DNA of 64,000 nucleotides, from positions 5,138,501 through 5,202,500 of the forward strand of contig NZ_JADOVJ010000001.1 of NCBI RefSeq assembly GCF_015752315.1, given 5' to 3'. Source of the DNA: Nocardioides luteus (lineage in GTDB: Bacteria; Actinomycetota; Actinomycetes; Propionibacteriales; Nocardioidaceae). The position numbers and the translations under genes are program-made. Below are positions 46,809 to 54,141 of this stretch, piece by piece; the stretch's first letter is position 1, and every line of letters begins with the position of its first letter. The notes under the pieces were generated by a model. The model ran no database searches and had not been told where the DNA came from. It worked only from the letters and a program-made list of their open reading frames with translations.

Positions 46809-47900
46809 TCAGGCGAAGATGTCGACGGCCGAGTCGGGCAAGCCCTGGATCGTGTTCACCGTGCTGTAGAACGAGTTGGCCTGCTTCGCCAACGCACCCT
46901 GGATGTCACCGGCAGAGGCCCACATCTTGCTGTACGAGCTGATCCGCGTGAAGTCACCGACGTCGAGACCGGCGTGAAGACTGGTCATGATGTCCGGGAA
47001 GGCCTTGAGCTTGACGGCGTCTCCGACGCCACCCGCTGCCTTGTACCCAGCCGAGAACTTGGCGAACTTGGACGCGCCGGCGCCCAGATCAGTGATCGCA
47101 TCGGCCATCTTCCCGAACTTGCCGAACGGCACGACGTCGAGAACCGCAAGGCCGAGGTCGACGAGCGAACACTTTCCGGCACAGAACTGGATGGACTTCG
47201 CAAGAAGCACCAGAGCCGACACCGCCATCGCGATCGCCGCCAGCGGTCCCGCGATGAACAGGCTCGCCACGAAGAGCACCATCGCAACGATCTCCAGGAC
47301 GGCGATGATGTCGTCGAGGACCTCCCAGAAGCCGTCCTCGATCTTCCCAGACATCTCGTTACCGATGCCGCTGACGGCAGCGTCGTACGCGTCTTCCCAG
47401 GAGTCGTAGTAGCCGTCCCAGGTCTCGGCGGCGTTCTCCCAGTCCTTGCGGGCCTGTTCCTTGGCCTCGGCGGCGTCCTCCTCCTGCTGCGCTTCCGGGC
47501 TGCCTTCCTCCGGACCGGCGCCCGACGGGTGGTTCGGCGCACCTTCCATGCCGTCGTACTTGGCCCACAGGTCCTCGCAGGTGTCCACCTGCGACCTGAT
47601 CAGCGGCTGCCACTGCTGCAGCTCTTCGCCGTACTTCGCGATGATCGGTCCGACCGGTCGATAGAGCTGGCTGGCTTCGCGGAGCGTCTGGTGGGAATCC
47701 CCGATCTTCTCCTGCAGCTTCTCCACTGCCTTGCCGTCCATCTCGCCGTTGGCAAGATCGTGGGCGGCGATCATCGCCAGCTCATCGGCGCAGGAGCTCA
47801 TCATCTCGCCCAGTCGCTCGATGGCGTTCCCGCGCTCGATGATGCCGGAGGGGTTGCCCTCTACGGTCTTGATCTCTCTGCCCTTAGGGGACGAGTCCAT
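46809..47900 (-). CDS. Candidate type VII substrate with hydrophobic C-terminal half, cassette A
   Basis: 363 residues. The N-terminal half is a helical domain of T7SS-signal/LXG-like character (GREIKTVEGNPSGIIERG then LYRPVGPIIAKYGEEL), followed by an acidic linker. GFWEVLDDIIAVLEIV leads into two or three hydrophobic helices (about 190-250), a short VPFGKFGK turn and a helical C-terminal end. The N-terminal 220 residues are clearly homologous to the protein at 51436 while the C-terminal end differs, the pattern of polymorphic toxins. No known toxin motif is visible; a pore-forming or structural role is possible. Confidence 0.72.
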   Translation of the reverse strand: MDSSPKGREIKTVEGNPSGIIERGNAIERLGEMMSSCADELAMIAAHDLANGEMDGKAVEKLQEKIGDSHQTLREASQLYRPVGPIIAKYGEELQQWQPLIRSQVDTCEDLWAKYDGMEGAPNHPSGAGPEEGSPEAQQEEDAAEAKEQARKDWENAAETWDGYYDSWEDAYDAAVSGIGNEMSGKIEDGFWEVLDDIIAVLEIVAMVLFVASLFIAGPLAAIAMAVSALVLLAKSIQFCAGKCSLVDLGLAVLDVVPFGKFGKMADAITDLGAGASKFAKFSAGYKAAGGVGDAVKLKAFPDIMTSLHAGLDVGDFTRISSYSKMWASAGDIQGALAKQANSFYSTVNTIQGLPDSAVDIFA

Positions 47901-47947
47901 GGTCTGTGCGCTCCTAGGTCCGAGCCGGTGTGTCGTGGATACGCGTC

Positions 47948-48298
47948 TTAGACGGCGGAGCCCGAAGGAGCACCGCCGGATGCCCCGGGGGCTTGGATCG
48001 AAGTATTCGACTGGAACTGGAGGGCAGTCTCGCTGTCCCAGTTCTCGAAGCCGTCGACTACCCCTTTGACGTGCTCTTGGAGCTCCTTCAGGCTCTCCTT
48101 GAGTTCGTCACGCTTGTCATCCCAGCGCTCCTCGAAGTCCTGTGCCTTGTCACGAAGGTCGCTTCGGCCGTAGGGGTTGCCGATGTCGGCCTCCAGCTCT
48201 TCGGACTGGCTTTCCGCTTTCTCGAACTCGTTGACGATCGAGTCCAGCTGCGACGCGATCTTCGCGAGAGTATCGATCTTGATCCTGACGTCCGCCAC
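47948..48298 (-). CDS. Helical WXG100-like partner, cassette A
   Basis: 116 residues: two long charged helices with the turn GNPYGRSDLRDKAQDFEERWDDKRDEL and a Ser/Gly/Ala-rich end. It is about 60% identical by eye to the protein at 52676 (shared EELEADIG, DFEERWDDKRDELKESL). A true WXG is missing; Trp is in RWDDK. GTG 48298 is the start. Its place between the 95-residue WXG100-like gene and the large substrate matches the small Lap-type partners described upstream of LXG toxins. Confidence 0.78.
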   Translation of the reverse strand: MADVRIKIDTLAKIASQLDSIVNEFEKAESQSEELEADIGNPYGRSDLRDKAQDFEERWDDKRDELKESLKELQEHVKGVVDGFENWDSETALQFQSNTSIQAPGASGGAPSGSAV

Positions 48299-48358
48299 CG
48301 CACGTTCCCCTTCGATCTTCCGTCAATCTGCCCGGTCAAAGTGCCGAAATGCCGCCTC

Positions 48359-48391
48359 GGGCGGGGCGATCACTCGCGTGTCGCCCCGCCC
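48359..48391 (-). terminator. Hairpin after the cassette A 95-residue gene
   Basis: 11-bp GC-rich stem, arms 48359-48369 and 48381-48391, loop 11 nt, placed 15 nt after the stop of the 95-residue gene and before the partner gene. No U-tract; it may act as an attenuator or 3'-end stabiliser. Confidence 0.55.
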
Positions 48392-48406
48392 AATCAAGCG
48401 AATGGA

Positions 48407-48694
48407 TCAGCCGCCGGCGAGCTGGCTGTCCAGGTCCTGGATCGCCGTGGCCATGTCACGCAGAGCCTGCGCCATGTCCTCGACACCAGCAATGGCGTCC
48501 TTCAGACCCGTGGTCATCTCGGTGTAGCCGTCCTGGAACTTACCGGACGCCTTCTCCGTCTTGAACCCGTCCTGGACGAGCTCGTCGACGTAGCCCTGGC
48601 ACTCGTCAAGCGCGGACTCAATGGTGTCCTTGCCCTGGTCGAGCTTGTCGGCGGTGCCGGTCATCTCGTCGTATGTTGCCCCGAAGTCAGTCAT
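48407..48694 (-). CDS. WXG100-like protein, copy A
   Basis: 95 residues, two helices, no Trp. The usual WXG turn reads DGFKTEKASGKF, a variant seen in other actinobacterial WXG100 proteins, and there is one Cys (C32). It is identical in protein sequence to copy B (53120) and differs from copy C (53728) only at residue 2, although many codons differ. Probably secreted with, or as a targeting partner for, the large protein downstream. A conserved leader and promoter-like element lie upstream. Confidence 0.88.
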   Translation of the reverse strand: MTDFGATYDEMTGTADKLDQGKDTIESALDECQGYVDELVQDGFKTEKASGKFQDGYTEMTTGLKDAIAGVEDMAQALRDMATAIQDLDSQLAGG

Positions 48695-48776
48695 CGATCA
48701 TTGCCTTTCCCGCGATTTCATTGCACAGCGCCCGATCTCGGGACACCGTGGGTCACCGTAGTCACGCCGCACAGGC

Positions 48777-48803
48777 TTGTGAAGCGTAAAAACGAATCCG
48801 TTG
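48777..48803 (-). promoter_or_regulatory. Promoter-like element shared by 95-residue gene copies (A)
   Basis: TGTGAAGCGTAAAAAC and CCGTTG (plus-strand reading) match the element at 54098 over about 26 bp with roughly five differences and lie the same distance (about 83 bp) from the start codon. On the minus strand it reads GTTTTTACGCTTCACA, with TACGCT a fair -10 hexamer. Confidence 0.55.
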
Positions 48804-48945
48804 CGGCATCGGTTCAGAAGTTCACGTTCCGGCCTCCAACGGTGCCCGCAAGGCTACTGATACCACGTCAGACGGTCGTCGCTGGGTCGGCACCCTGCGC
48901 GTCCCACTTGGCCGGCGAGCGACTCGCATCCGACAGGGTGCGCGA

Positions 48946-49401
48946 TCAAAGGCCGTATACGGCCAGAAGATTGCCACCGAGCTCGATCTCCGGCTCCTGA
49001 TTCGGGTCGAGCCACGGAACCTGAGTCTTCTTCTTGAGGTAATGGTTAGTCACCGGCGACGCCGGCGCCGGAGCGCTACCGTCGAGCGCTGCTTGAACCG
49101 CTTCGACGAACTTCTTCAACGCTCGGTCGTTCATCGTTCCGTCCAAGAGCGCAGAAGGCGTTCGAGGGTCGGCACCGACCACGACGTGCATCTGTGAACC
49201 CGCACCGTCAGCGGTGACCCCGACGAGGACGAACTTCGGATTCGAGAACTTCGGCTTCTCGCGGACGACGAGCTTGCGTCCTTCATTGTGCACGGCCAAG
49301 ATCTGTCGGCCCTTCGCACCTTGAACTACGCCGACTGCAGCTTCGAAAACCTCACCGGCATCCCGCGACACTCGGATGGAAACCTCTTTAGCCTGACGCA
49401 C
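48946..49401 (-). CDS. Small protein of unknown function at the cassette A boundary
   Basis: 151 residues, predicted mixed alpha/beta, no TM. Segments such as GRQILAVHNEGRKLVVREKPKF, FVLVGVTADGAG and a C-terminal LKKKTQVPWLDPNQEPEIELGGNLLAVYG are well formed, but no family is recognised. GTG 49401 with GAGGTG upstream is preferred; a longer in-frame reading to 49605 crosses A/T-rich non-coding-like sequence. It faces the DUF3592 gene across 245 bp in which I see nothing certain. Confidence 0.6.
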   Translation of the reverse strand: MRQAKEVSIRVSRDAGEVFEAAVGVVQGAKGRQILAVHNEGRKLVVREKPKFSNPKFVLVGVTADGAGSQMHVVVGADPRTPSALLDGTMNDRALKKFVEAVQAALDGSAPAPASPVTNHYLKKKTQVPWLDPNQEPEIELGGNLLAVYGL

Positions 49402-49646
49402 CGTGCACCTCAATCTTTGAATGGATCGCAACCAATTAGAGAGCTTCCGCACCGCAATACAACCACTCGCGGAAGACATAGACGACAGGAAGATCAAACG
49501 ACCGCCAATGCACAACCGCGACGCACTGGCTGTCCACGGACGTCGCGTCGGTGTCCGTTCAGACTCCGAAGCCTCATGCCCATTCTCACCGGACTCTGAG
49601 CACACAGTATGATGTGCAGCCTCCGAAAACGTTGAGAGGGACAGTC

Positions 49647-50087
49647 ATGGATACGGGATCAGTCACCGCACTTGTCATCGGCATCGCACTGCTGATCGCG
49701 CCTGTTTGCATGGCAATACTTTGGATTCGCCGCAGTATGCGCCGGGCCAGTTGGACCCGGACCGAGGCAACGGTCCGTTTCGTGAGACGAATTAAGCGAA
49801 GCACATCCGCCACCAGTTCGGTCGAGGCTGAGAAGGTGACTCAGACTCAGTACACATATACCGATTCGCAGGGTCGCCAGCACCAAGGTGAGTCGGAAGT
49901 CTTGAAGAACCCTGAGGTAGGCGACGTGGTCGAGGCGCTGTACGACCCGAACAACCCGGGATCGAGCGAACTTGTCGGCCCCAACTCACTTCTGGTCAAT
50001 CTGCTGACCCGCGGCGCTGTGTTCATCGTTCTTGGAGCGTTGGGACTGTTCCTGGTCATCGCCGCCCTGGACGTCGTTTCAGTCTGA
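49647..50087 (+). CDS. DUF3592 membrane protein
   Basis: 146 residues: TM1 (about 6-28), a cytosolic or extracytoplasmic beta domain with TQYTYTDSQGRQHQGESE and VEALYDPNNPGSSEL, typical of DUF3592, and TM2 (about 118-142). SD GAGAGGGA precedes ATG 49647. The only plus-strand gene between the two cassettes; codon use and base composition are visibly more A/T-rich than the core chromosome. Function unknown. Confidence 0.75.
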   Translation: MDTGSVTALVIGIALLIAPVCMAILWIRRSMRRASWTRTEATVRFVRRIKRSTSATSSVEAEKVTQTQYTYTDSQGRQHQGESEVLKNPEVGDVVEALYDPNNPGSSELVGPNSLLVNLLTRGAVFIVLGALGLFLVIAALDVVSV

Positions 50088-50109
50088 GTTCGCAATGATC
50101 CGTCACGTA

Positions 50110-50709
50110 TCAGCGCCACTGCAGCGTTGAGACACAGGCATCGAACAGCAGTCGCACGGAGTTGATCGACTCCGAGTCAGCGTCGATATCAGGAGTCCTG
50201 GCGAAACCAGCCACCAGTGAAAGTGCGCGCCTTCGTTTGGCCCCCGGGATCGGGGTGAGATAAACGACGGAATGGTTGATGACAATCTCAGTCCCGACCC
50301 GGGTCGTCTTCTCCTTCTCCACCCGCAGGGTCCGATGATCGCCCAGTAGCGGCGTCGCCCCGTGGTCGCGAATAAGGGTTCGGACCAAGTTGTCGAGCGT
50401 CTGGCCCGGTTCGCCGCTCCGGATGGAGGCATTGATCGACGACGGGATCGCCAGAGTCCCATCACCAGGAGTCGTCGGAGCGAAGAAGGCAAAGACACCA
50501 CCCTTACGCATCGACGCGAAGGCGGCCTCGAGTTGACCCTTCACCTCTGCGTACAGGTGGACGGCGTGCGCCTCCATGCACCGCTGCTTTGCGGCAGCGA
50601 GCATCGCTTCGAGCGAAGCGTCGTCCACGCCGTGACGCGCCCAGCCATCAGGTAGTTCGAGCTCGAACTCGGGCACGACGGGCACGCCCAATGCTTCCCG
50701 CAAGTTCAT
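50110..50709 (-). CDS. Type VII cassette accessory protein, cassette B copy (paralogue of 44765)
   Basis: 199 residues, cytosolic, homologous end to end with the protein at 44765 (shared LREALG, CMEA, FFAPT, LTPIPGAKRRR, final LQW). ATG 50709 overlaps the upstream stop by 4 bp, so it is translated with the protein at 50706. Last gene of cassette B. Conservation in both cassettes argues for a general rather than toxin-specific role, such as chaperone or secretion adaptor; this is inferred. Confidence 0.78.
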   Translation of the reverse strand: MNLREALGVPVVPEFELELPDGWARHGVDDASLEAMLAAAKQRCMEAHAVHLYAEVKGQLEAAFASMRKGGVFAFFAPTTPGDGTLAIPSSINASIRSGEPGQTLDNLVRTLIRDHGATPLLGDHRTLRVEKEKTTRVGTEIVINHSVVYLTPIPGAKRRRALSLVAGFARTPDIDADSESINSVRLLFDACVSTLQWR

Positions 50710-51356
50710 GACACCCCACCATCAGAGAGCACCCACTGCTCTTCGCGAACGTAGTCCGGCACCACCGTCGAGGTGAACGGCGTGCCGTCAGCCTTGACCA
50801 CCTGCAATGCATCCTTCAGCCGGGTGAATCCGACCACCGCGTGCGCAATGAGCGTCGAGATGGACTCTTCCAAAGTCAGCATCAGTGCCACTTCGCCATC
50901 GTCGAAGACGAAGTGAACCGAGCTCAGATCGATCGGAGCCTCAGGGCCGTCGACCTGCCGGCGCGTCGAGTACTGAAGGCCGGGGCCGAGATATCGCGCG
51001 TCAGCCGCGTGAATCACTCCGTCGAGATCTCTCCAGTTTGGAAGGTCTTCGCTTGCCACGAAGTCGACGTGACACATCACTGCTGCAGGAGCGAGGACGG
51101 GCCAAACCTGATACATCGCATATGACGCCGACGTGGCGCGAGCAGCGAGACCCTCGGCGAGCACGGACCGAACCATTGTCTCGGTGCCACGAGCCTCGGT
51201 TGCCGGACCTGAGCCGATGACACCCCACAGAAGCTCTGTGGCCGAGTGCAGCCACAATTCCTGCTCGTCGCGTGCGAGCCCCTCCGGGAGGAAGAGCCAA
51301 CCGGGCAGGTCGACATCCTCACCAAATCCTAGTGACCATCCCTCGAGCGAACTCAA
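50706..51356 (-). CDS. Cassette B accessory protein, likely paralogue of 46114
   Basis: 216 residues, no TM. The TTG at 51356 with AGGAAGGGG 8 nt upstream is the best start visible. Contains LPGWLFLPEGLARDEQELW at the N terminus, VWPVLAPAAVMCHVDFVAS in the middle and a helical strand pattern close to that of the protein at 46114. Coupled to 50110 by a 4-bp overlap. Function unknown. Confidence 0.68.
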   Translation of the reverse strand: MSSLEGWSLGFGEDVDLPGWLFLPEGLARDEQELWLHSATELLWGVIGSGPATEARGTETMVRSVLAEGLAARATSASYAMYQVWPVLAPAAVMCHVDFVASEDLPNWRDLDGVIHAADARYLGPGLQYSTRRQVDGPEAPIDLSSVHFVFDDGEVALMLTLEESISTLIAHAVVGFTRLKDALQVVKADGTPFTSTVVPDYVREEQWVLSDGGVS

Positions 51357-51435
51357 GATCGGGTCCCCTTCCTATTGTTCGTACGCACGGGTCCCTTGGC
51401 GATCGCCTTAGAGCCCGCTACGTATGACGACCCCA

Positions 51436-52653
51436 CTAGATGAACGCTCCGACAGGACCCGGAATGCTGATGTCGACTCCGCCGCTGCTGCTGATCGCCG
51501 TCGCCACGCTGCCGTAGTGACTGCTGAACGCGCCGACCCTGCTCGCCACAGAGTCGACTTTGGAGAGGTTACGCACCATCCCCAGGCCCGACTCCAGAGC
51601 TGAGCGGTTGCCGATGTAGAGGCCGATGTTTCCCTTGCGGATCGACTTGACGCCCTGACCAAGCAGCTTCTCACCGATCTCGGACTTGGTGAGGAGCCGG
51701 ATCGGCTTGTTGTAGTTTTTCGCCAGCTCACGCAGCGGACCACCGCCCGTGGCTTTCCATGTGCGACTGATCGCGTTCATCATTCCACCCGCCTTGGCGA
51801 GCTTGGGAAACTGCGCGAACTTCGTCAGACTCGTGATCTTTCCGACGGGGAAAATCGCTAGTCCTGCCAGCAAGAGTTCGAGTCCGGAGGCCTTGCCATT
51901 GAGGTATTTGATGCCGGTCAGCAAGAAGGCAGCAATCGCCAAGCCGACTGCGAGCGCGACGATCCACCCGCCACAGAAGAGAGCTACCACGCCGACGATA
52001 AGCGCAGCCCAGCTGAGGATCTCGGTGAGAACCTCGATGACGTCGCCCCAGTTGTCCCAAAATCCATCTTCGATGGAGCCGGAAAGGCCGTCTGAGATAC
52101 CCGTGACCGCTTCGTCGAACGCGTCCTCCCAAACGCCGTACCAGGTGTCGAACTGCTCAGCCTCATCTTCCCAGGCTTCGTACGCTTCCTTCTTGGCCTT
52201 GTTCTCGGCGGCCTCTTCCTTGTCTGTGTCGCCGATGCCCAGAAGACCACCGTCGTCCTCGGTGGTGCTGTCGTCCTTGTCTCCCGGAAGGCTCTCGTAT
52301 GTAGCCCAGAGGTCGCTGCAGTTCCGCGCCGTGCTGTCGATCTGCGGCTTGTAGGTCTCCAGCATCTCGCCGTACTTCACCAGCACGGGGCCCACAGGCT
52401 TGTAGAGGTCAGCCGCCTCTTCGAGAGTCTTATAGGATTCACCAATGGTTTCCTGAAGCTTCTCGATCGCCTTTCCCTCTTGCTGACCACCAGCGAAACT
52501 GTTTTCCTTGATGCTCCGCAGCGTGTCGGCCGAGGTGTCCATCATCTTGCCGAGGCGCTCGATCTCCTTGCCTCGCTCGATGATCCCGGACGGAGTTCCC
52601 TCGACCGTCTTGATCTCGCGCCCCCTAGGGGAATCCGGCATGCCACCGAACAT
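51436..52653 (-). CDS. Candidate type VII substrate with hydrophobic C-terminal half, cassette B
   Basis: 405 residues. N-terminal helical T7SS-signal-like domain (GREIKTVEGTPSGIIERG; LYKPVGPVLVKYGEML), acidic linker (TTEDDGGLLGIGDTDKEEAA), then GFWDNWGDVIEVLTEIL and several hydrophobic helices (about 210-290), a FPVGKI turn and a basic C-terminal domain (about 310-405) unlike that of the cassette A protein. The split between a conserved front and a variable end is typical of polymorphic secreted toxins, but no catalytic motif is recognised. ATG 52653 has AAAGGAAG upstream. Confidence 0.72.
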   Translation of the reverse strand: MFGGMPDSPRGREIKTVEGTPSGIIERGKEIERLGKMMDTSADTLRSIKENSFAGGQQEGKAIEKLQETIGESYKTLEEAADLYKPVGPVLVKYGEMLETYKPQIDSTARNCSDLWATYESLPGDKDDSTTEDDGGLLGIGDTDKEEAAENKAKKEAYEAWEDEAEQFDTWYGVWEDAFDEAVTGISDGLSGSIEDGFWDNWGDVIEVLTEILSWAALIVGVVALFCGGWIVALAVGLAIAAFLLTGIKYLNGKASGLELLLAGLAIFPVGKITSLTKFAQFPKLAKAGGMMNAISRTWKATGGGPLRELAKNYNKPIRLLTKSEIGEKLLGQGVKSIRKGNIGLYIGNRSALESGLGMVRNLSKVDSVASRVGAFSSHYGSVATAISSSGGVDISIPGPVGAFI

Positions 52654-52675
52654 ATGCTCTTCCTTTCACCAGCGC

Positions 52676-52996
52676 TTACGACGCGGGTCGGGCAACTTCT
52701 CTCTTGGGCTCGAACTGCAGCGCAGTTTCGCTGTCCCAGTTCTCGATCCCGTCGATGACGCCTTTGATGTGCTCGCTGACCTTCTTCAGGCTCTCTTTGA
52801 GCTCATCGCGCTTGTCATCCCAGCGCTCTTCGAACTCACAGGCCTTGTCCCGCAGTTCGCTTCTATCGAACGGGTCGCCGATGTCAGCCTCGAGGTCTTC
52901 GGAGCTACTCGTGGCGTTCTCGAACTCCTGGACAATCGAGTCCAATGAGGTCCTGACCGTCTCCAGCTCGGAGATCTTGATCAAAATGTCCGCCAT
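52676..52996 (-). CDS. Helical WXG100-like partner, cassette B
   Basis: 106 residues, the counterpart of the protein at 47948: shared LDSIV-EFE, EDLEADIGDPFDRSELRDKA, EFEERWDDKRDELKESL and ENWDSETALQF. The C-terminal tails differ (Lys/Arg/Pro here). ATG 52996 with AAAGGTG 6 nt upstream is preferred over a start three codons earlier. It lies 22 bp before the large substrate gene, so co-translation and complex formation are likely. Confidence 0.8.
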   Translation of the reverse strand: MADILIKISELETVRTSLDSIVQEFENATSSSEDLEADIGDPFDRSELRDKACEFEERWDDKRDELKESLKKVSEHIKGVIDGIENWDSETALQFEPKREVARPAS

Positions 52997-53071
52997 GGCA
53001 CGCACCTTTCACGTGGTTACAGAAGCGCGCCAGCGGGGGTCGTCACCGTAGGCGCGTGACCGAGAATGGAG

Positions 53072-53103
53072 GATGGTGGGCCGGCAGACGCCAGCCCACC
53101 ATC
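53072..53103 (-). terminator. Hairpin after the cassette B 95-residue gene
   Basis: 14-bp stem with one mismatch, arms 53072-53085 and 53090-53103, loop AGAC. Nearly the same sequence as the hairpin after copy C (53680-53711), so it was duplicated with the gene. Confidence 0.6.
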
Positions 53104-53119
53104 CGACAAGCGTTGTGAC

Positions 53120-53407
53120 TCAGCCGCCGGCGAGCTGCGAGTCCAGGTCCTGGATCGCCGTGGCCATGTCACGCAGGGCCTGCGCCATGTCCTCGACGCC
53201 AGCGATGGCGTCCTTGAGGCCCGTGGTCATCTCGGTGTAGCCGTCCTGGAACTTGCCCGACGCCTTCTCCGTCTTGAACCCGTCCTGGACGAGCTCGTCC
53301 ACGTAGCCCTGGCACTCATCGAGGGCGGACTCGATCGTGTCCTTGCCCTGGTCGAGCTTGTCGGCAGTGCCGGTCATCTCGTCGTAGGTTGCCCCGAAGT
53401 CAGTCAT
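53120..53407 (-). CDS. WXG100-like protein, copy B
   Basis: 95 residues, protein identical to copy A (48407) with many synonymous codon changes. FKT-ASG replaces WXG; one Cys at 32. First gene of cassette B. Its leader (GGAAAGGC before the ATG) is shared with the other copies. Confidence 0.88.
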   Translation of the reverse strand: MTDFGATYDEMTGTADKLDQGKDTIESALDECQGYVDELVQDGFKTEKASGKFQDGYTEMTTGLKDAIAGVEDMAQALRDMATAIQDLDSQLAGG

Positions 53408-53679
53408 CGATCATCGCCTTTCCCGCGATTTTCCCATTTCACGACACCCATTGCGGCGCCGTTCGTCACCTTCGCTCACGCATCACGTGTTCGTGGAGCG
53501 TGAACCCGACGAGCCGACACCGTCGTCCCGGGTGTGGTCCGAGATCCAGGCGATCAACGTCGTCGCGGTAGTCCTACCCGCTACGTCCAGTTCTAAACAT
53601 CTTTGAAAGTAAAGTCTCTGCTGATTCTGGGGGGAGGTACCGGCGAGAGTCGACACCGCAGTACCTGTCCGAGAACGCT
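53408..53679. other. Intergenic leader region between copies B and C
   Basis: No convincing gene. It holds the conserved leader of copy B, a degenerate form of the shared promoter-like element (CGTGGAGCGTGAACC from 53492, about 85 bp from the start), and AGTTCTAAACA at 53589-53599, an 11-mer also present at 29472-29482 upstream of the esx pair. Confidence 0.5.
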
Positions 53680-53711
53680 GATGGTGGGCCGGCGTAGGCC
53701 GGCCCACCATC
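53680..53711 (-). terminator. Hairpin after WXG100-like copy C
   Basis: Perfect 14-bp stem, arms 53680-53693 and 53698-53711, loop GTAG, about 16 nt after the stop of copy C. No U-tract. Confidence 0.65.
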
Positions 53712-53727
53712 TGGCAAGCGTTGCGGC

Positions 53728-54015
53728 TCAGCCGCCGGCGAGCTGCGAGTCCAGGTCCTGGATGGCGGTCGCCATGTCGCGCAGGGCCTGTGCCATGTCC
53801 TCGACACCTGCGATGGCGTCCTTGAGGCCCGTGGTCATCTCGGTGTAGCCGTCCTGGAACTTGCCCGACGCCTTCTCGGTCTTGAACCCGTCCTGGACGA
53901 GCTCGTCCACATAGCCCTGGCACTCGTCCAGAGCCGACTCGATCGTGTCCTTGCCCTGGTCGAGCTTGTCGGCGGTGCCGGTCATCTCGTCGTATGTTGC
54001 GCCGAAGTCACTCAT
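53728..54015 (-). CDS. WXG100-like protein, copy C
   Basis: 95 residues, differing from copies A and B only by Ser for Thr at residue 2. It is not followed by a partner or substrate gene but lies directly downstream of the EssC-like ATPase gene. It is preceded by the shared element at 54098-54123. Likely a free secreted or targeting copy. Confidence 0.86.
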   Translation of the reverse strand: MSDFGATYDEMTGTADKLDQGKDTIESALDECQGYVDELVQDGFKTEKASGKFQDGYTEMTTGLKDAIAGVEDMAQALRDMATAIQDLDSQLAGG

Positions 54016-54097
54016 CGATTGTTGCCTCTCCCGGGATTTTCATGAGGTGACGCCCGTACGAACGCCGCTGGCCACCGTAGGCCACTGTCTTCGCCCC

Positions 54098-54123
54098 TGT
54101 GAAGGGTAAAAACACCTTCGTTG
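54098..54123 (-). promoter_or_regulatory. Promoter-like element shared by 95-residue gene copies (C)
   Basis: TGTGAAGGGTAAAAAC then TTCGTTG (plus-strand reading), the counterpart of the element at 48777, again about 83 bp before the start codon. Similarity continues on the far side (TGAACYTCTG on the minus strand). It overlaps the region just before the EssC-like gene stop at 54142. Confidence 0.55.
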
Positions 54124-54141
54124 TGCGATTTGTGCAGAGGT

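Noticed and set aside
49421..49612. A 63-residue plus-strand frame between the 151-residue gene and the DUF3592 gene
   Set aside because: No Shine-Dalgarno, no recognisable composition or motif, and it overlaps the likely promoter region of both neighbours.
53072..53711. The similar hairpins flanking copies B and C as insertion-sequence ends
   Set aside because: No transposase is present, and the similarity is explained by duplication of the 95-residue gene with its 3' hairpin.
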